Below are positions 17,008 through 25,553 of a stretch of 64,000 nt of DNA, piece by piece; position 1 is the stretch's first letter; every line of letters begins with the position of its first letter. Source of the DNA: Sphingomonas limnosediminicola (GTDB lineage Bacteria; Pseudomonadota; Alphaproteobacteria; Sphingomonadales; Sphingomonadaceae); NCBI RefSeq assembly GCF_039537965.1, contig NZ_BAABBM010000001.1, forward strand, positions 186,001-250,000. Direction: 5' to 3'. The translations under genes and the position numbers were made by a program. Below the pieces are notes generated by a model. The model searched no databases and had not been told where the DNA came from. It worked only from the letters and a program-made list of their open reading frames with translations.

Positions 17008-19223
17008 TCAGAGCTTCACGCGCGCAAAGGCGATTGCTTCGTCGCGATTATATTGCGGGCGCGCGAATTTCGGTCGGGCGGCCAGCAGCGGAGCGGCCGC
17101 CGGTGGCAGTTCACCCCGCCCGCCGACCACGAGAAATTCGATCGGCGTGAGACGGGCCGTGGTCAGCTGAAGCGTCACGCCGTCACAGCTGCGCCCAAAA
17201 CAATCGAACGAATATTTGCCGCCTCGCCCCTCATCGATGGGGCGCACGAAACCCGCAACGCCGGCAGAGCTTATCTTCGCGTCTTCGGGAGCGATCAGTC
17301 CGACCCTCTCGTTTCCATCGGCAATGAGGCGGATGGTGATCGTGCGCTTTGAACCGTTCCGCACTTCGCCGAGAAGTTGGGCCGATGGAGCGGGTTCGGC
17401 GCCCGGCGGTGCCTTGGCAATCCAGCGCGGACGATCGCTGAAGGGCAATGCGCCGCGCCGCCATATCCCGACGGAGTCGAAGGCCTTGGGAAGCAGTGCC
17501 GCATCGTTCAGGATCGACCAGGACGCCTGCTTCTTTGTCTCATCCGTTACGAACTGGACCGCCATTCGCTGCTGCCGGTCTGCCGAGTAAGCCGGAGAAG
17601 CGGCCGCAGCGACCCCGCCCGCGACCGCCAGCGCGGCCGCAACAGTCACGGAGATTCGCGCGTCGGCGGCGTCGAGGAGCACCTTCCCCTCGATAACGAG
17701 CGGCAGAATAAGGAGCGCGCCGAGCGGAGCGAAGATCCACATCGGGCCACCGTTGAGCAACTCCTCAAGCAGACCCAGCATCGTGCCCCAGGTGAGATAG
17801 AGAATGGCGATCGCCAGCAGAGCACCGACGATCTCCGCGGATTTCCACCAGCGCGACAAAAGAATGCCGCCCAGCGCCAGAAGCGGAGGGAAGATGAAGA
17901 ACACGATCCCGCCTGGCGCAATGAGTCCGATCAGCGCGCCGACAACAAGGAGACGAGCCAGCAGCTGGCCCGCAGCTGAGAGGTCGTTAGCTGGCGGCCG
18001 ATCGTGACGATCAGCAGGACAGCCGCCACCAAAACGCAGGCGTAGGTGGCGAGGTGAGTCCAGACGGGCTCGGCCCGCCAGAACATCCCGTGTCGAAAGG
18101 CGCCGATGACCGCCAGCGCGATCCACGCGAGGATTCCGGAAGCGAAAATGGTGCCGAACGCGATGGCCACACCGCGAACGAGCTGGCCCCTTCGGAGCGC
18201 GATCACGACTGCGGCCAAAAGCAATATCACCAGCAGGGCCACGCCCAAGGCGAGCGGCAGGACGACCAGCGTCTTCCCGGCGATGTCCATAAAAAAGCGC
18301 TCGCCGCCACCGGTCTTTGGCGCGCCGTTTGCAAGCGACTGCGCGAGCGCCAATGTCTGGTCGCCCATATGCTGGAGCGTCGCTGGATCGAGCGCGGCCA
18401 AGTCGTCGCCTGCGCTGTGATATCGGGTCTCGTTTCCGATCGGGGCAAGGTTCAGCGTCAGCCAGTTGCGCTCGGCGAAGCTGTTCACGTCGGTGTAGTT
18501 CGGAAGCAGGCGATAGACATCGGTCGACAGCGAGTTGGCGACCGGATTTCTCACCGCCGCCTTGAAGACGCCGATCGGAGCGGCATTTGGACGGCTCGTC
18601 TCGAACATGTTTACCGGGCCTCTGACGCCGCGGGCCTCCAGATTGACGATCGAGTCGACGTTCCGGCTGAGAGGGTCGGCCAAGAATGCGCCGGCGCCGA
18701 CCAGGCCAAGCTCCTCGCCTTCATTGAAGAGCAGGATGACCGGCCGCTTCAAAGGTCGGTCCTTCAGAAGTGAAGCAATGTCCAGCAAGGTTGCGACACC
18801 GACACCGTCGTCACCCGCGCCCGGACCGACGGGCGTGCTATCGTAGTGGGCGTTGAGGAGAACCGCCTTGCCGTCTGGCGGCCCTAATGTGGCGATGACG
18901 TTCCGGACCCGTGCGCAAGAGACGCCGCGCTGCTTGTACAATTCGTTGGACGCGAATTGATCGCGCAAGATCGGGTTTAGCCCCATTTCCCGAAGGGCAT
19001 CGACGATGTGGCCACGGACCTTGTCATCCGCCGCTGTGTCTGCCGGGCGCGCACGTTGGTCGCCCAGGATTACCGCCAGCCGCGCCTTGGCACGCGTCGC
19101 GTCGAATTCGGTGGCCTGATTGGTCGCACGAAGCGGCGGTGCCTGCACCAGCCAGGACTTCGCCGCCATCAGCCCAAGGATGGCGATCAGCAGCGAAGCG
19201 AGCAGCAACGTCGGTCGGCGCAT
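17008..19223 (-). pseudogene. M28-family membrane peptidase, interrupted by a -1 frameshift
   Basis: Two overlapping frames together make one normal membrane aminopeptidase of about 735 residues. The first (19223 to about 17990) has an N-terminal anchor, a zinc-peptidase domain with NAHYDST, GAGDDGVGVA, NEGEELGLVG and NLEARG, and the first membrane helices of the C-terminal domain. It then drifts into a short false tail ending at 17931. The second frame picks up at about 17985 with AAGQLLARLLVVGALIGLIAPGG and runs through more helices and a periplasmic tail to 17008. A one-base deletion in the gene (or assembly) near 17965-17995, or a -1 slip, would explain it. No classic slippery heptamer is visible. 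The enzyme domain itself is intact. Confidence 0.8.
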
Positions 19224-19316
19224 CTTCCCCCCTTGGACGGCGCGAGGGCGAGTGCCATATCGCTTTCATGGGCCGCATGCGATAGGCGCGGCCAAGCGAG
19301 CTTTTGGAGAATGAGA

Positions 19317-20345
19317 ATGGGCTACCGTGTCGCGGTCGTCGGAGCGACGGGGAATGTCGGTCGCGAGATCCTGAATATCCTGGCCGAGCGGCAATTCCCG
19401 CTCGACGAGGTTGCTGCGGTCGCGTCGGCGCGGTCGACCGGTGACGTCATCGACTTCGGTGACAGCGGTCAGGAGCTCAAGGTCAAGAACCTGGAGCATT
19501 TCGACTTCGCCGGATGGGATATCGCGCTGTTCGCCGCCGGATCCGAGGTGTCGAAAGTCCATGTGCCGAAGGCGGCGCAGGCCGGGTGCACGGTGATCGA
19601 CAACAGCTCGCTCTACCGGATGGACCCGGACGTGCCGCTGATCGTGCCGGAGGTAAACTCGGAAGCCATCGCGGGCTATCGCAAGAAGAACATCATCGCG
19701 AACCCGAACTGCTCGACCGCGCAGCTGGTCGTGGCGCTGAAGCCGCTTCACGACGCTGCGAAAATCAAGCGCGTGGTTGTCGCGACCTATCAATCCGTGT
19801 CGGGTGCCGGGAAAGCTGGCATGGACGAACTGTTCGAGCAGTCGCGTAACATTTTCGTCGGCGACCAGAACGAACCGCGGCATTTCCAGAAGCAAATTGC
19901 ATTCAACGTCATTCCGCAGATCGACGTCTTCCTCGACGACGGGTCGACCAAGGAAGAATGGAAGATGGTCGTGGAGACGAAGAAGATCCTAGACCCGTCC
20001 ATCAAGCTGACCGCGACCTGCGTCCGCGTGCCGGTGTTCGTCGGCCACTCCGAAGCGGTGAACATCGAGTTTGAGAACGAAATCTCCGCCGCGGAAGCGC
20101 AGAGGATTCTCCGCGAGGCGCCGGGCATCATGCTAATCGATAAGCGGGAGCCAGGCGGTTACGTGACCCCGGTCGAAGCGGTCGGCGATTATGCGACCTT
20201 CGTCAGCCGGGTGCGGGAAGATCCGACCGTCGAAAACGGTCTCAGCCTGTGGGTAGTCAGCGACAACCTCCGCAAGGGCGCGGCGCTCAACGCGGTGCAG
20301 ATCGCGGAGTTGCTCGGGCGCAAGCATTTGCAGAAGGCCGCCTAA
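19317..20345 (+). CDS. asd: aspartate-semialdehyde dehydrogenase
   Basis: Asd reduces aspartyl phosphate to aspartate semialdehyde for lysine, threonine, methionine and diaminopimelate synthesis. The 342-residue protein shows the NADP site VVGATGNVGREI, the catalytic Cys132 in NPNCSTAQL, QSVSGAGKAGMDEL and the C-terminal SDNLRKGAALNAVQIAE. The open frame reaches back to 19008, but that part overlaps the peptidase region. GGAG at 19306-19309 fits the ATG at 19317 (7-base spacing) better than the in-frame ATG at 19311. Together with dapF it places two steps of the diaminopimelate route in this window. Confidence 0.96.
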   Translation: MGYRVAVVGATGNVGREILNILAERQFPLDEVAAVASARSTGDVIDFGDSGQELKVKNLEHFDFAGWDIALFAAGSEVSKVHVPKAAQAGCTVIDNSSLYRMDPDVPLIVPEVNSEAIAGYRKKNIIANPNCSTAQLVVALKPLHDAAKIKRVVVATYQSVSGAGKAGMDELFEQSRNIFVGDQNEPRHFQKQIAFNVIPQIDVFLDDGSTKEEWKMVVETKKILDPSIKLTATCVRVPVFVGHSEAVNIEFENEISAAEAQRILREAPGIMLIDKREPGGYVTPVEAVGDYATFVSRVREDPTVENGLSLWVVSDNLRKGAALNAVQIAELLGRKHLQKAA

Positions 20346-20382
20346 GCAAATAGCTTGTACCTTCAATTCTGGAGGGCTGGCC

Positions 20383-20853
20383 ATGCGCAAGTTGATCATT
20401 CTACTGGGCCTGCTGGTCCTCGCCGGCTGCAAGCAGCGGGTGTCGTCGGATCATGCCCCTGTGACTCAAGCCGAGGCGACGAAGATCGCCGAACAGGCGG
20501 AGTCCAATTTCACCAAGGGCACCGTCGACGCTGTAATGCAGCAATATGCGGACGGAGCGGTGATGATCGACGCCACACACCCCAATCTCAGCACCGACCG
20601 GAAGGTTCAGTCGGGCTGGGCCAAGGATTTCGTCAGCATGCAGCCTGCCGACTACCATGTGCCGGATCGGCAGATTCAGATCGTCGGGCCGGACGCATTT
20701 GTGAGTTCGGGAACAGAGATGTTCACGGTCGCAGCAGGGACGCAACGGCCGACGATCAGTGCGCGTTTCACCGACGTTTTCCAGCGGCAGAAGGATGGCA
20801 GCTGGAAGATCGTCCACGAGCACGTCTCGCTCCCGCCGGCGCCTCAGAAATAG
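20383..20853 (+). CDS. lipoprotein with SnoaL/NTF2-like domain
   Basis: The 156-residue protein has a lipoprotein signal peptide ending in the lipobox LAGC (Cys at about residue 16). A small alpha+beta domain follows, with the layout of SnoaL-like/DUF4440 proteins: a long helix (TKIAEQAESNFTKGTVDAVMQQYADGAVMID), a short strand-rich centre, and the ending FTDVFQRQKDGSWKIVHEHVSLP. These domains are diverse and often non-catalytic, so no function is assigned. GGAGG at about 20371-20375 supports the start. It follows asd by 37 bases and may share its transcript. Confidence 0.8.
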   Translation: MRKLIILLGLLVLAGCKQRVSSDHAPVTQAEATKIAEQAESNFTKGTVDAVMQQYADGAVMIDATHPNLSTDRKVQSGWAKDFVSMQPADYHVPDRQIQIVGPDAFVSSGTEMFTVAAGTQRPTISARFTDVFQRQKDGSWKIVHEHVSLPPAPQK

Positions 20854-20863
20854 GCGCCACCCC

Positions 20864-21526
20864 TTAGGGCCTGTCGCTCCAGTACCGAAGCAAGTTTTGC
20901 TGGACGAGCTGGAGGCGGCCGTAATTTTCGGGATCCATCTTCAGGCCCTCTAACGCGGCCACCTCGTTCAGTTCGTAGAGCATGTTGCGGCGGAACGGGT
21001 CTTGGATCCGGCTTTGGATGAAGGTGATCGCGACCAGTCGCTCGCCACGCGTCACCGGCATGACCTGGTGGAAACTGTCCGACGGATAGACGATCGCTTC
21101 GCCCGGCTGCAGCTTGAAGGTCAGCCGTGCATCGCCGAGGCGGACGTGGAGCTCGCCCCCGTCATAATCCTTCGGATCGTTGAGGAAGATGGTGCAGCTG
21201 AGGTCGCTCCGGATAGTCGCGCCTGGAAGCTGGATGAAGGCAGCATCGGCATGCGCCCCGTATTTCATGCCAGGCTTGTACCGAGTGATGAGCGGCGGCG
21301 CCAAAAAAACCGGGAACGCGAACTCTGCAAACTCCGGCGTCCGCAACATCGCCGCGCGAATGATGTCTGAGCTTTGCTTGTAGGCGCTGGGCTCGTGCAG
21401 CTGCTCGTTCTGCTTGGCCGTGTTGTGTGGATTGGTGATGCGCCCGTCGATGAACGGCGTCGCCGCGGCGATGCGCTTGCATTCCGCGATTTCCGCGTCG
21501 GTCAGGATTTGCAAAACCCGATACAT
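20864..21526 (-). CDS. Fe(II)/2-oxoglutarate-dependent PKHD-type hydroxylase (PiuC/YbiX-like)
   Basis: The 220-residue protein is of normal length for the family. The iron facial triad is His92 and Asp94 in GAHADA plus His153 in SFHQVMPV, and Arg163 in GERLVAITF would hold 2-oxoglutarate. DLSCTIFLNDPKDYDGGEL is the characteristic strand before the distal half. PiuC relatives are linked to iron-siderophore uptake genes, but no TonB receptor is in view. The start directly abuts the stop of the upstream sulfotransferase-like gene (TAG then ATG), so the two are co-translated. Confidence 0.92.
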   Translation of the reverse strand: MYRVLQILTDAEIAECKRIAAATPFIDGRITNPHNTAKQNEQLHEPSAYKQSSDIIRAAMLRTPEFAEFAFPVFLAPPLITRYKPGMKYGAHADAAFIQLPGATIRSDLSCTIFLNDPKDYDGGELHVRLGDARLTFKLQPGEAIVYPSDSFHQVMPVTRGERLVAITFIQSRIQDPFRRNMLYELNEVAALEGLKMDPENYGRLQLVQQNLLRYWSDRP

Positions 21527-22534
21527 CTACCCCTCCGCGCGGGAGAGGGCCCGCGCCAATATCGGCGACTTTTCGGCCGCCGATCGAAGCATGGCAAGCG
21601 CTCCGTCGATCGACTGCCGCTGCGTAGACGCCGCTCCGTCGATCAGGTCGCGGCGAAGACCGGCGCTGTAGTCATATTCCATCGCCTTCGAATAGCGGCG
21701 CATGAGCGGCCCCGTGGCGATCGCGTCGAGCTGCGCTTCGTCGGCCTCGACCCCTAAGAATCCGGCAATCCGCGCAAGCGCCGCTGGCATGTCGTCCAGC
21801 ATCCGATCGAAATCCGCCCATTCGACACGGCGATCAGGCATGGCATCGGCCGCGGCTTCGAGCGCTGTCATCTCGCAAGCCCAGGCAATGGCGGCTAGCT
21901 CGGCGTCGCTGTGCGCTGCACCAAGCGACGAAACCCGTCGGCTCAAGCGCTCAGCCCGCGACGGCGCGAGCATGCGCAACTCTTGAACGCTGTTTTCGCC
22001 CGCGAGGATGCTGCCGATGTAGTTCCGCGGCGTTGCGTACATCATCAGCGCGCGCTCTCCGGCCGGAACCAGCTCGGGCGCGATCTCGCTGACGAAACTG
22101 GTCGCTTTCACGCAGACAATGTCGTCGCTTGAGAAGGTGCGCGACATCAGTTTGGGCGCCGTTTCGACGTACGCGCGTCGGACTTCTGCCGGGCTAAGGG
22201 CAAGGTCGCGGAGCAGTCGCGGTTCGCGGACCGCCAGAACGCCATTCAGCTCACCCAGCAGCCTCGAGACGAGCGTCGATCCGACATGGCCGATGTGGAA
22301 GATCCATCGTGCGTCCTGACGTAGATCACCGGCCACCGCCGCTTCGACTTCGGGCCACGGCAGAACCTGCGCATCGACCGGCTGCTGAAGAATTCGGTCG
22401 TCGAGGAAACTCGCCGCGCGATACGCCTCGCTATCCATCGCGATCAGGCGGACCATGCCAGACGATGGATCCAGCGCCTGCGCCAGCCAGCGGGCGTCCC
22501 GTGCGATCTCTTCGGCTCTGGGCGCGCTGGACAT
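21527..22534 (-). CDS. sulfotransferase-like P-loop protein
   Basis: The 335-residue protein has an N-terminal region of about 70 residues and then WIFHIGHVGSTLVSRLL (residues 77-93), which looks like the phosphosulfate-binding P-loop of sulfotransferase-fold proteins, followed by REPRLLRDL and, further on, RALMMYATPRNYIGSIL, which could be the 3'-phosphate-binding region. Overall similarity to true sulfotransferases is weak, so the activity is not proven. It is transcribed with the PKHD hydroxylase and no base separates the two genes, suggesting that they act on the same substrate. The next divergent gene starts 47 bases away. Confidence 0.6.
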   Translation of the reverse strand: MSSAPRAEEIARDARWLAQALDPSSGMVRLIAMDSEAYRAASFLDDRILQQPVDAQVLPWPEVEAAVAGDLRQDARWIFHIGHVGSTLVSRLLGELNGVLAVREPRLLRDLALSPAEVRRAYVETAPKLMSRTFSSDDIVCVKATSFVSEIAPELVPAGERALMMYATPRNYIGSILAGENSVQELRMLAPSRAERLSRRVSSLGAAHSDAELAAIAWACEMTALEAAADAMPDRRVEWADFDRMLDDMPAALARIAGFLGVEADEAQLDAIATGPLMRRYSKAMEYDYSAGLRRDLIDGAASTQRQSIDGALAMLRSAAEKSPILARALSRAEG

Positions 22535-22581
22535 GCCGCCCCTTAGCGCTGCATTGCGCGCCAGACCAAGGAGGGAGATCC

Positions 22582-23028
22582 ATGGGCGAACAAATGACTG
22601 GCGGCTGTGCTTGCGGGCGGGTGCGCTACACGGCGACCGTCAACGACGACGAGGCCTATCTCTGCCATTGCCGCATGTGCCAGCGCTCGACCGGATCGTT
22701 ATCGATTGCGTTCAAGAACGTGAAGAAGGCGGACGTCGCTTGGGAGCATGAACCCGACTGGTACGACAGCTCGCCGATTGCGGAGCGCTCGTACTGCCGA
22801 GAATGCGGGACATCGTTCGGCTTCCGCTTCAAGGAAGGTAGCGAGAACATGGACCTGACGGTCGCCAGCTTCGACGATCCCTTGCGCTTCAAGCCCAAGC
22901 ATCATTTCGGCGCGGAGAGCATGCACCGCGCCTGGCTCAACACCGAGGGACTGCCGGAAATGCGGACCGCGGACTACCAAAAATTGGTCGACAAGTGGGT
23001 GGAAGCGACAGGCAGCTTTCCCGGATGA
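22582..23028 (+). CDS. GFA (glutathione-dependent formaldehyde-activating-like) family zinc protein
   Basis: The 148-residue protein carries the CENP-V/GFA zinc scaffold: CACGRVRY, then CHCRMCQRSTG, then CRECGTSF, giving the seven Cys usual for two zinc sites. True formaldehyde-glutathione activity has been questioned for this family, so the biochemical role is open. GGAGGGAG just upstream of the ATG at 22582 fixes the start; the frame further upstream overlaps the divergent gene. The stop overlaps the hydrolase start (ATGA). It is the first of three GFA paralogues in the window. Confidence 0.9.
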   Translation: MGEQMTGGCACGRVRYTATVNDDEAYLCHCRMCQRSTGSLSIAFKNVKKADVAWEHEPDWYDSSPIAERSYCRECGTSFGFRFKEGSENMDLTVASFDDPLRFKPKHHFGAESMHRAWLNTEGLPEMRTADYQKLVDKWVEATGSFPG

Positions 23029-23777
23029 GCGCTGCCGTGAGTTTCTGGAACGCGTCGGACGGCGTGAAGCTCGCTTATCATGAATTGGGTGAGGGGCGGC
23101 CGGTCATCCTGCTCCACGGCCTGTTCTCCGACGCCAACATGAACTGGATTAAGTTCGGGCACGCGGCGCGCATCGCGGCGGATGGGTTCAGGGTGATTAT
23201 GCCCGACCTCCGCGCCCACGGGCAAAGCGGCCAGCCGCATGGTGAAGAGCATTATCCGCGCGGCATCCTTGCACGCGACCTGCGTGAGCTCATCGCGCAT
23301 CTTGAGCTTCAGGATTTCGATCTTGGTGGCTTCTCGCTGGGATCGCGGACGACGGTCGAAGGAGTGGGCGAGGGCCTTCGCCCACGGCGCGCGATTCTCG
23401 GCGGCGCCGGTCTGGAAGGCCTTCGCAACTGGAAGCGCCGCAAGACCTTCTTCCTGGAAGCCATCAGCATGTTCGACCAGGTCCAGCGCGGCGATCCGCA
23501 CTGGCTTTCAATTCAGTTCATGAAAAGTCAGCATGTCGACCGCATTGCCTCCGCCTTGCTGCTGGAGAGCTTCGAGGATGCCTTCATGGATTGGCTGCAG
23601 GCCTTCACCATGCCGACGCTCGTTGTTTGCGGAAGCGAGGACGATGACAATGGCTCGGCCGAAGAGCTTGCGCAGGCGCTGCCTAACGCCGTGTTCCGAG
23701 AGGTGCCGGGAACGCACATGAGCTCGGTCACCAAGCCGCAACTCGGCGAAGCCATCGCCGAATTTCTCAGCGCATAA
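23025..23777 (+). CDS. alpha/beta hydrolase
   Basis: The 250-residue protein is a compact alpha/beta hydrolase: LLHGLFSDANMNW (HG oxyanion), MPDLRAHGQS, the nucleophile elbow GGFSLGSRT with Ser, the probable acid in CGSEDDDNG and the C-terminal His in PGTHMSSV. The ATG at 23025 overlaps the GFA stop by four bases and follows the usual spacing, so I prefer it over the in-frame start at 22995. Linkage to a GFA-type protein could mean joint detoxification of a small aldehyde or ester, which is only inference. Confidence 0.87.
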   Translation: MSAAVSFWNASDGVKLAYHELGEGRPVILLHGLFSDANMNWIKFGHAARIAADGFRVIMPDLRAHGQSGQPHGEEHYPRGILARDLRELIAHLELQDFDLGGFSLGSRTTVEGVGEGLRPRRAILGGAGLEGLRNWKRRKTFFLEAISMFDQVQRGDPHWLSIQFMKSQHVDRIASALLLESFEDAFMDWLQAFTMPTLVVCGSEDDDNGSAEELAQALPNAVFREVPGTHMSSVTKPQLGEAIAEFLSA

Positions 23778-23782
23778 GAAAA

Positions 23783-23805
23783 GGGCGCCCGGTTAGGGGG
23801 CGCCC
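23783..23805 (-). terminator. rho-independent terminator, best fit for the minus strand
   Basis: GGGCGCCC at 23783-23790 and again at 23798-23805 is self-complementary and forms an 8-bp stem with a 7-base loop. Read on the minus strand it is followed by CTTTTCTTA, a good U-rich tail, so it would stop transcripts of the 23828-24244 gene. On the plus strand the tail is poor, though the hairpin may also end the hydrolase transcript. Confidence 0.6.
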
Positions 23806-23827
23806 CAATCATTCGCATCAAGGATGC

Positions 23828-24244
23828 TTAGTAAGCAATCGCGCCTGCCTTGGTCTGCGCATCGACCGTCTCGTCGGTCGGCCGCTTCGCTTTCTTGCCG
23901 GTCGACTTGAGCGTCAGGGCCTCTTCCGAAATCTCCGACTGTGACTTGTTGCCTTTGCCACTGGCGATGAAGGCCTCGCCGTCGCCGGTTTGCTCGCCGA
24001 AACGCATGTTCTCAGTCCATTCACCGATCTGATCCGAAAGGCCGCTAAGTTGGTCGCTGATCTGCGAGCGCTTGGTCCAAAGGAATAGACCAGCCGCCGC
24101 TGCACCCGCAGCTACCGCGGCCGCCGCGACCGGGCGATCCCGGGCGAGGTCAAACACGCCGCCGGACGAATACTGATTGCGGCCGGAAGGGTTGTTGTTC
24201 CGGTTACGGTTTGTGTTTCCGCCGCGATTGCTGGTTCTTGCCAT
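23828..24244 (-). CDS. small membrane protein with Asn/Arg-rich head (hypothetical)
   Basis: The 138-residue protein has an Asn/Arg/Gly-rich head (about 1-35), a short Ala-rich membrane helix at about residues 37-56 (PVAAAAVAAGAAAAGLFLW), and a soluble tail rich in Ser, Lys, Glu and Thr. I do not recognise a named family. GAGGAGAG precedes the ATG. An EcfG-like promoter candidate lies about 45-70 bases upstream, which would make it a general-stress gene. It is bounded by a good terminator. Confidence 0.65.
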   Translation of the reverse strand: MARTSNRGGNTNRNRNNNPSGRNQYSSGGVFDLARDRPVAAAAVAAGAAAAGLFLWTKRSQISDQLSGLSDQIGEWTENMRFGEQTGDGEAFIASGKGNKSQSEISEEALTLKSTGKKAKRPTDETVDAQTKAGAIAY

Positions 24245-24288
24245 GACTATACTCTCCTCTGAGGATGATTTCGCTTTCGAACCGTTTA

Positions 24289-24313
24289 AACGATTGAAAG
24301 CGTTCGCTGTTCG
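24289..24313 (-). promoter_or_regulatory. possible EcfG (general stress response) promoter
   Basis: On the minus strand CGAAC (24313-24309) is followed after exactly 16 bases by CGTT (24292-24289). The alphaproteobacterial EcfG consensus is GGAAC-N16/17-CGTT, so there is one mismatch in the -35 box. Transcription would start near 24281, about 37 bases before the ATG at 24244, a natural distance. The CGTT box sits inside the 10-bp palindrome CGTTTAAACG. Confidence 0.35.
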
Positions 24314-24334
24314 CCCCGGCAGAGACGAACAGCG
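24305..24334 (-). terminator. hairpin downstream of the peroxiredoxin gene
   Basis: CGCTGTTCG at 24305-24313 pairs perfectly with CGAACAGCG at 24326-24334 around a 12-base loop. It lies about 30 bases past the peroxiredoxin stop. There is no U-run, so it could be a transcript-end stabiliser rather than an intrinsic terminator, and it overlaps the possible promoter of the next gene. Confidence 0.35.
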
Positions 24335-24363
24335 GTGAGGAGAGGCGGGGTAGCGGCGAACCG

Positions 24364-24852
24364 TCAGGCGGTGGCGAGCTGGTCCAGCATATATTCGGCG
24401 CTCGACGCCCGGTACTCGCCAGGGGCTTCGACGTTGAGTTGCTCGACCACACCGTCATCGACGATCATCGAATAACGCTGTGAGCGCTTGCCCATGCCGA
24501 ACTTGCTTCCGTCCATGTCGAGCCCGGTCGCATCGGCGAAGGCGCCGTTGCCGTCGGCGAGCATGGTGATGTCTTCCGACCCATCAGCCTTGTTCCAGGC
24601 CGCCATTACGAACGGGTCGTTGACTGAGATGCAGGCGATCTCGTCGATCCCCTGTCCCTTCAGCTCCTGCGCCTTTTCGACATAGGATGGAAGGTGGCGG
24701 GACGAGCAGGTCGGCGTGAAGGCGCCTGGAACAGCGAACAAGGCGACGCGCTTGCCGGCGAAATATTCGGTGCTGGTCGTCGGCTGCGGACCATCGGCAG
24801 TGGCAATAGCCAGCGGAACGTCCGGAAGTCGCTCACCAATAGCAATCGTCAT
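24364..24852 (-). CDS. Prx5-type peroxiredoxin
   Basis: The 162-residue thiol peroxidase reduces hydrogen and organic peroxides. The peroxidatic Cys49 lies in PGAFTPTCS, the family signature, and ACISVNDPFVMAAWNK plus the C-terminal GYEV-like strands fit the Prx5/AHP group. No clear resolving Cys is present at the usual Prx5 position, so it is probably a 1-Cys enzyme resolved by glutathione, glutaredoxin or thioredoxin. ATG at 24852 is preceded by GAGGAGACG. It is divergent from yqgE. Confidence 0.94.
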   Translation of the reverse strand: MTIAIGERLPDVPLAIATADGPQPTTSTEYFAGKRVALFAVPGAFTPTCSSRHLPSYVEKAQELKGQGIDEIACISVNDPFVMAAWNKADGSEDITMLADGNGAFADATGLDMDGSKFGMGKRSQRYSMIVDDGVVEQLNVEAPGEYRASSAEYMLDQLATA

Positions 24853-24949
24853 GTTCGTCTCCTCATGTCGCGTTAAAACGGCTGATAGGCTCGCCGTCCG
24901 GTGCCCTCAAGCCTTGCTCGCCGCACGCTTGGCGCTCATTGTCGCAGAC

Positions 24950-25525
24950 GTGAGCGACGATCCAAGGTTCCTGTCCGGCAAGCTTCTCCTCGCCATGCCG
25001 GGGATGGCCGACCCACGCTTCGAGCGCGCCGTGATCGCCATGTGCGTGCATGACGAGAATGGCGCGATCGGCGTCGGTGTCGGGCACAAGCGGGCTGGTA
25101 TCACTTTCCGAGGACTCCTTCGCCAGCTCGAGATCGATCCGGGGGAGGCGCCCGACTGCGCGGTGCACCACGGCGGGCCGGTCGAGCCGGGACGGGGGTT
25201 CGTACTTCATTCGACTGATTGGGGCGGCCAGGACACGCTCCACGTCAACGGCGATAATGGCGAGATTTTCGCCATGACCGGGACGATCGACGTTCTTCGC
25301 GCCATCGCCGAGGGCAAAGGCCCGTCGCAATGGATCGTGGCGCTGGGTTATGCCGGTTGGGGCGAAGGCCAGCTGGACGAGGAAATGACCCGCCATGGCT
25401 GGTTCGCGGCCCGCGGAGAGGGTCGAATCCTGTTCGACACGCCAACGGACGAGAGGTGGGCGGCGTCGTTCAAGGCTGAGGGGATAGACCCGCGACTGCT
25501 CGCAAGTGAAACAGGCGCGGCTTAG
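24950..25525 (+). CDS. YqgE/AlgH family protein (UPF0301)
   Basis: The 191-residue protein has the family core FLSGKLLLAMPGM at its start, then FERAVIAMCVHDENGAIGVGVG, HHGGPVEPGRGFVLH and the closing WFAARGEGRILFD. The open frame extends upstream over the peroxiredoxin promoter, but homologues start just before DDPRFLSGK, so I use GTG at 24950. No strong ribosome binding site supports it, so the start is uncertain. The function is not established; alginate or quorum regulation was suggested for AlgH in Pseudomonas. Confidence 0.88.
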   Translation: MSDDPRFLSGKLLLAMPGMADPRFERAVIAMCVHDENGAIGVGVGHKRAGITFRGLLRQLEIDPGEAPDCAVHHGGPVEPGRGFVLHSTDWGGQDTLHVNGDNGEIFAMTGTIDVLRAIAEGKGPSQWIVALGYAGWGEGQLDEEMTRHGWFAARGEGRILFDTPTDERWAASFKAEGIDPRLLASETGAA

Positions 25526-25533
25526 ATTTCAAC

Positions 25534-25553
25534 ATATAAAGATATCTTTATAT
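25534..25553. promoter_or_regulatory. 20-bp perfect palindrome upstream of ahcY, probable SahR-type operator
   Basis: ATATAAAGATATCTTTATAT is a perfect 20-base palindrome centred 92 bases upstream of the ahcY start. An AT-rich element with AAAGAT/ATCTTT arms fits my recollection of the operator of SahR, an ArsR-family repressor that responds to S-adenosylhomocysteine and controls ahcY and methionine-cycle genes in Proteobacteria. The regulator itself is not in this window. The AT-rich block stands out sharply from the GC-rich surroundings. Confidence 0.65.

Noticed and set aside
17931..18126. Programmed frameshift in the M28 peptidase gene
   Set aside because: No slippery heptamer with a downstream stimulator was evident at the junction; simple mutation or assembly error is more likely, though not excluded.
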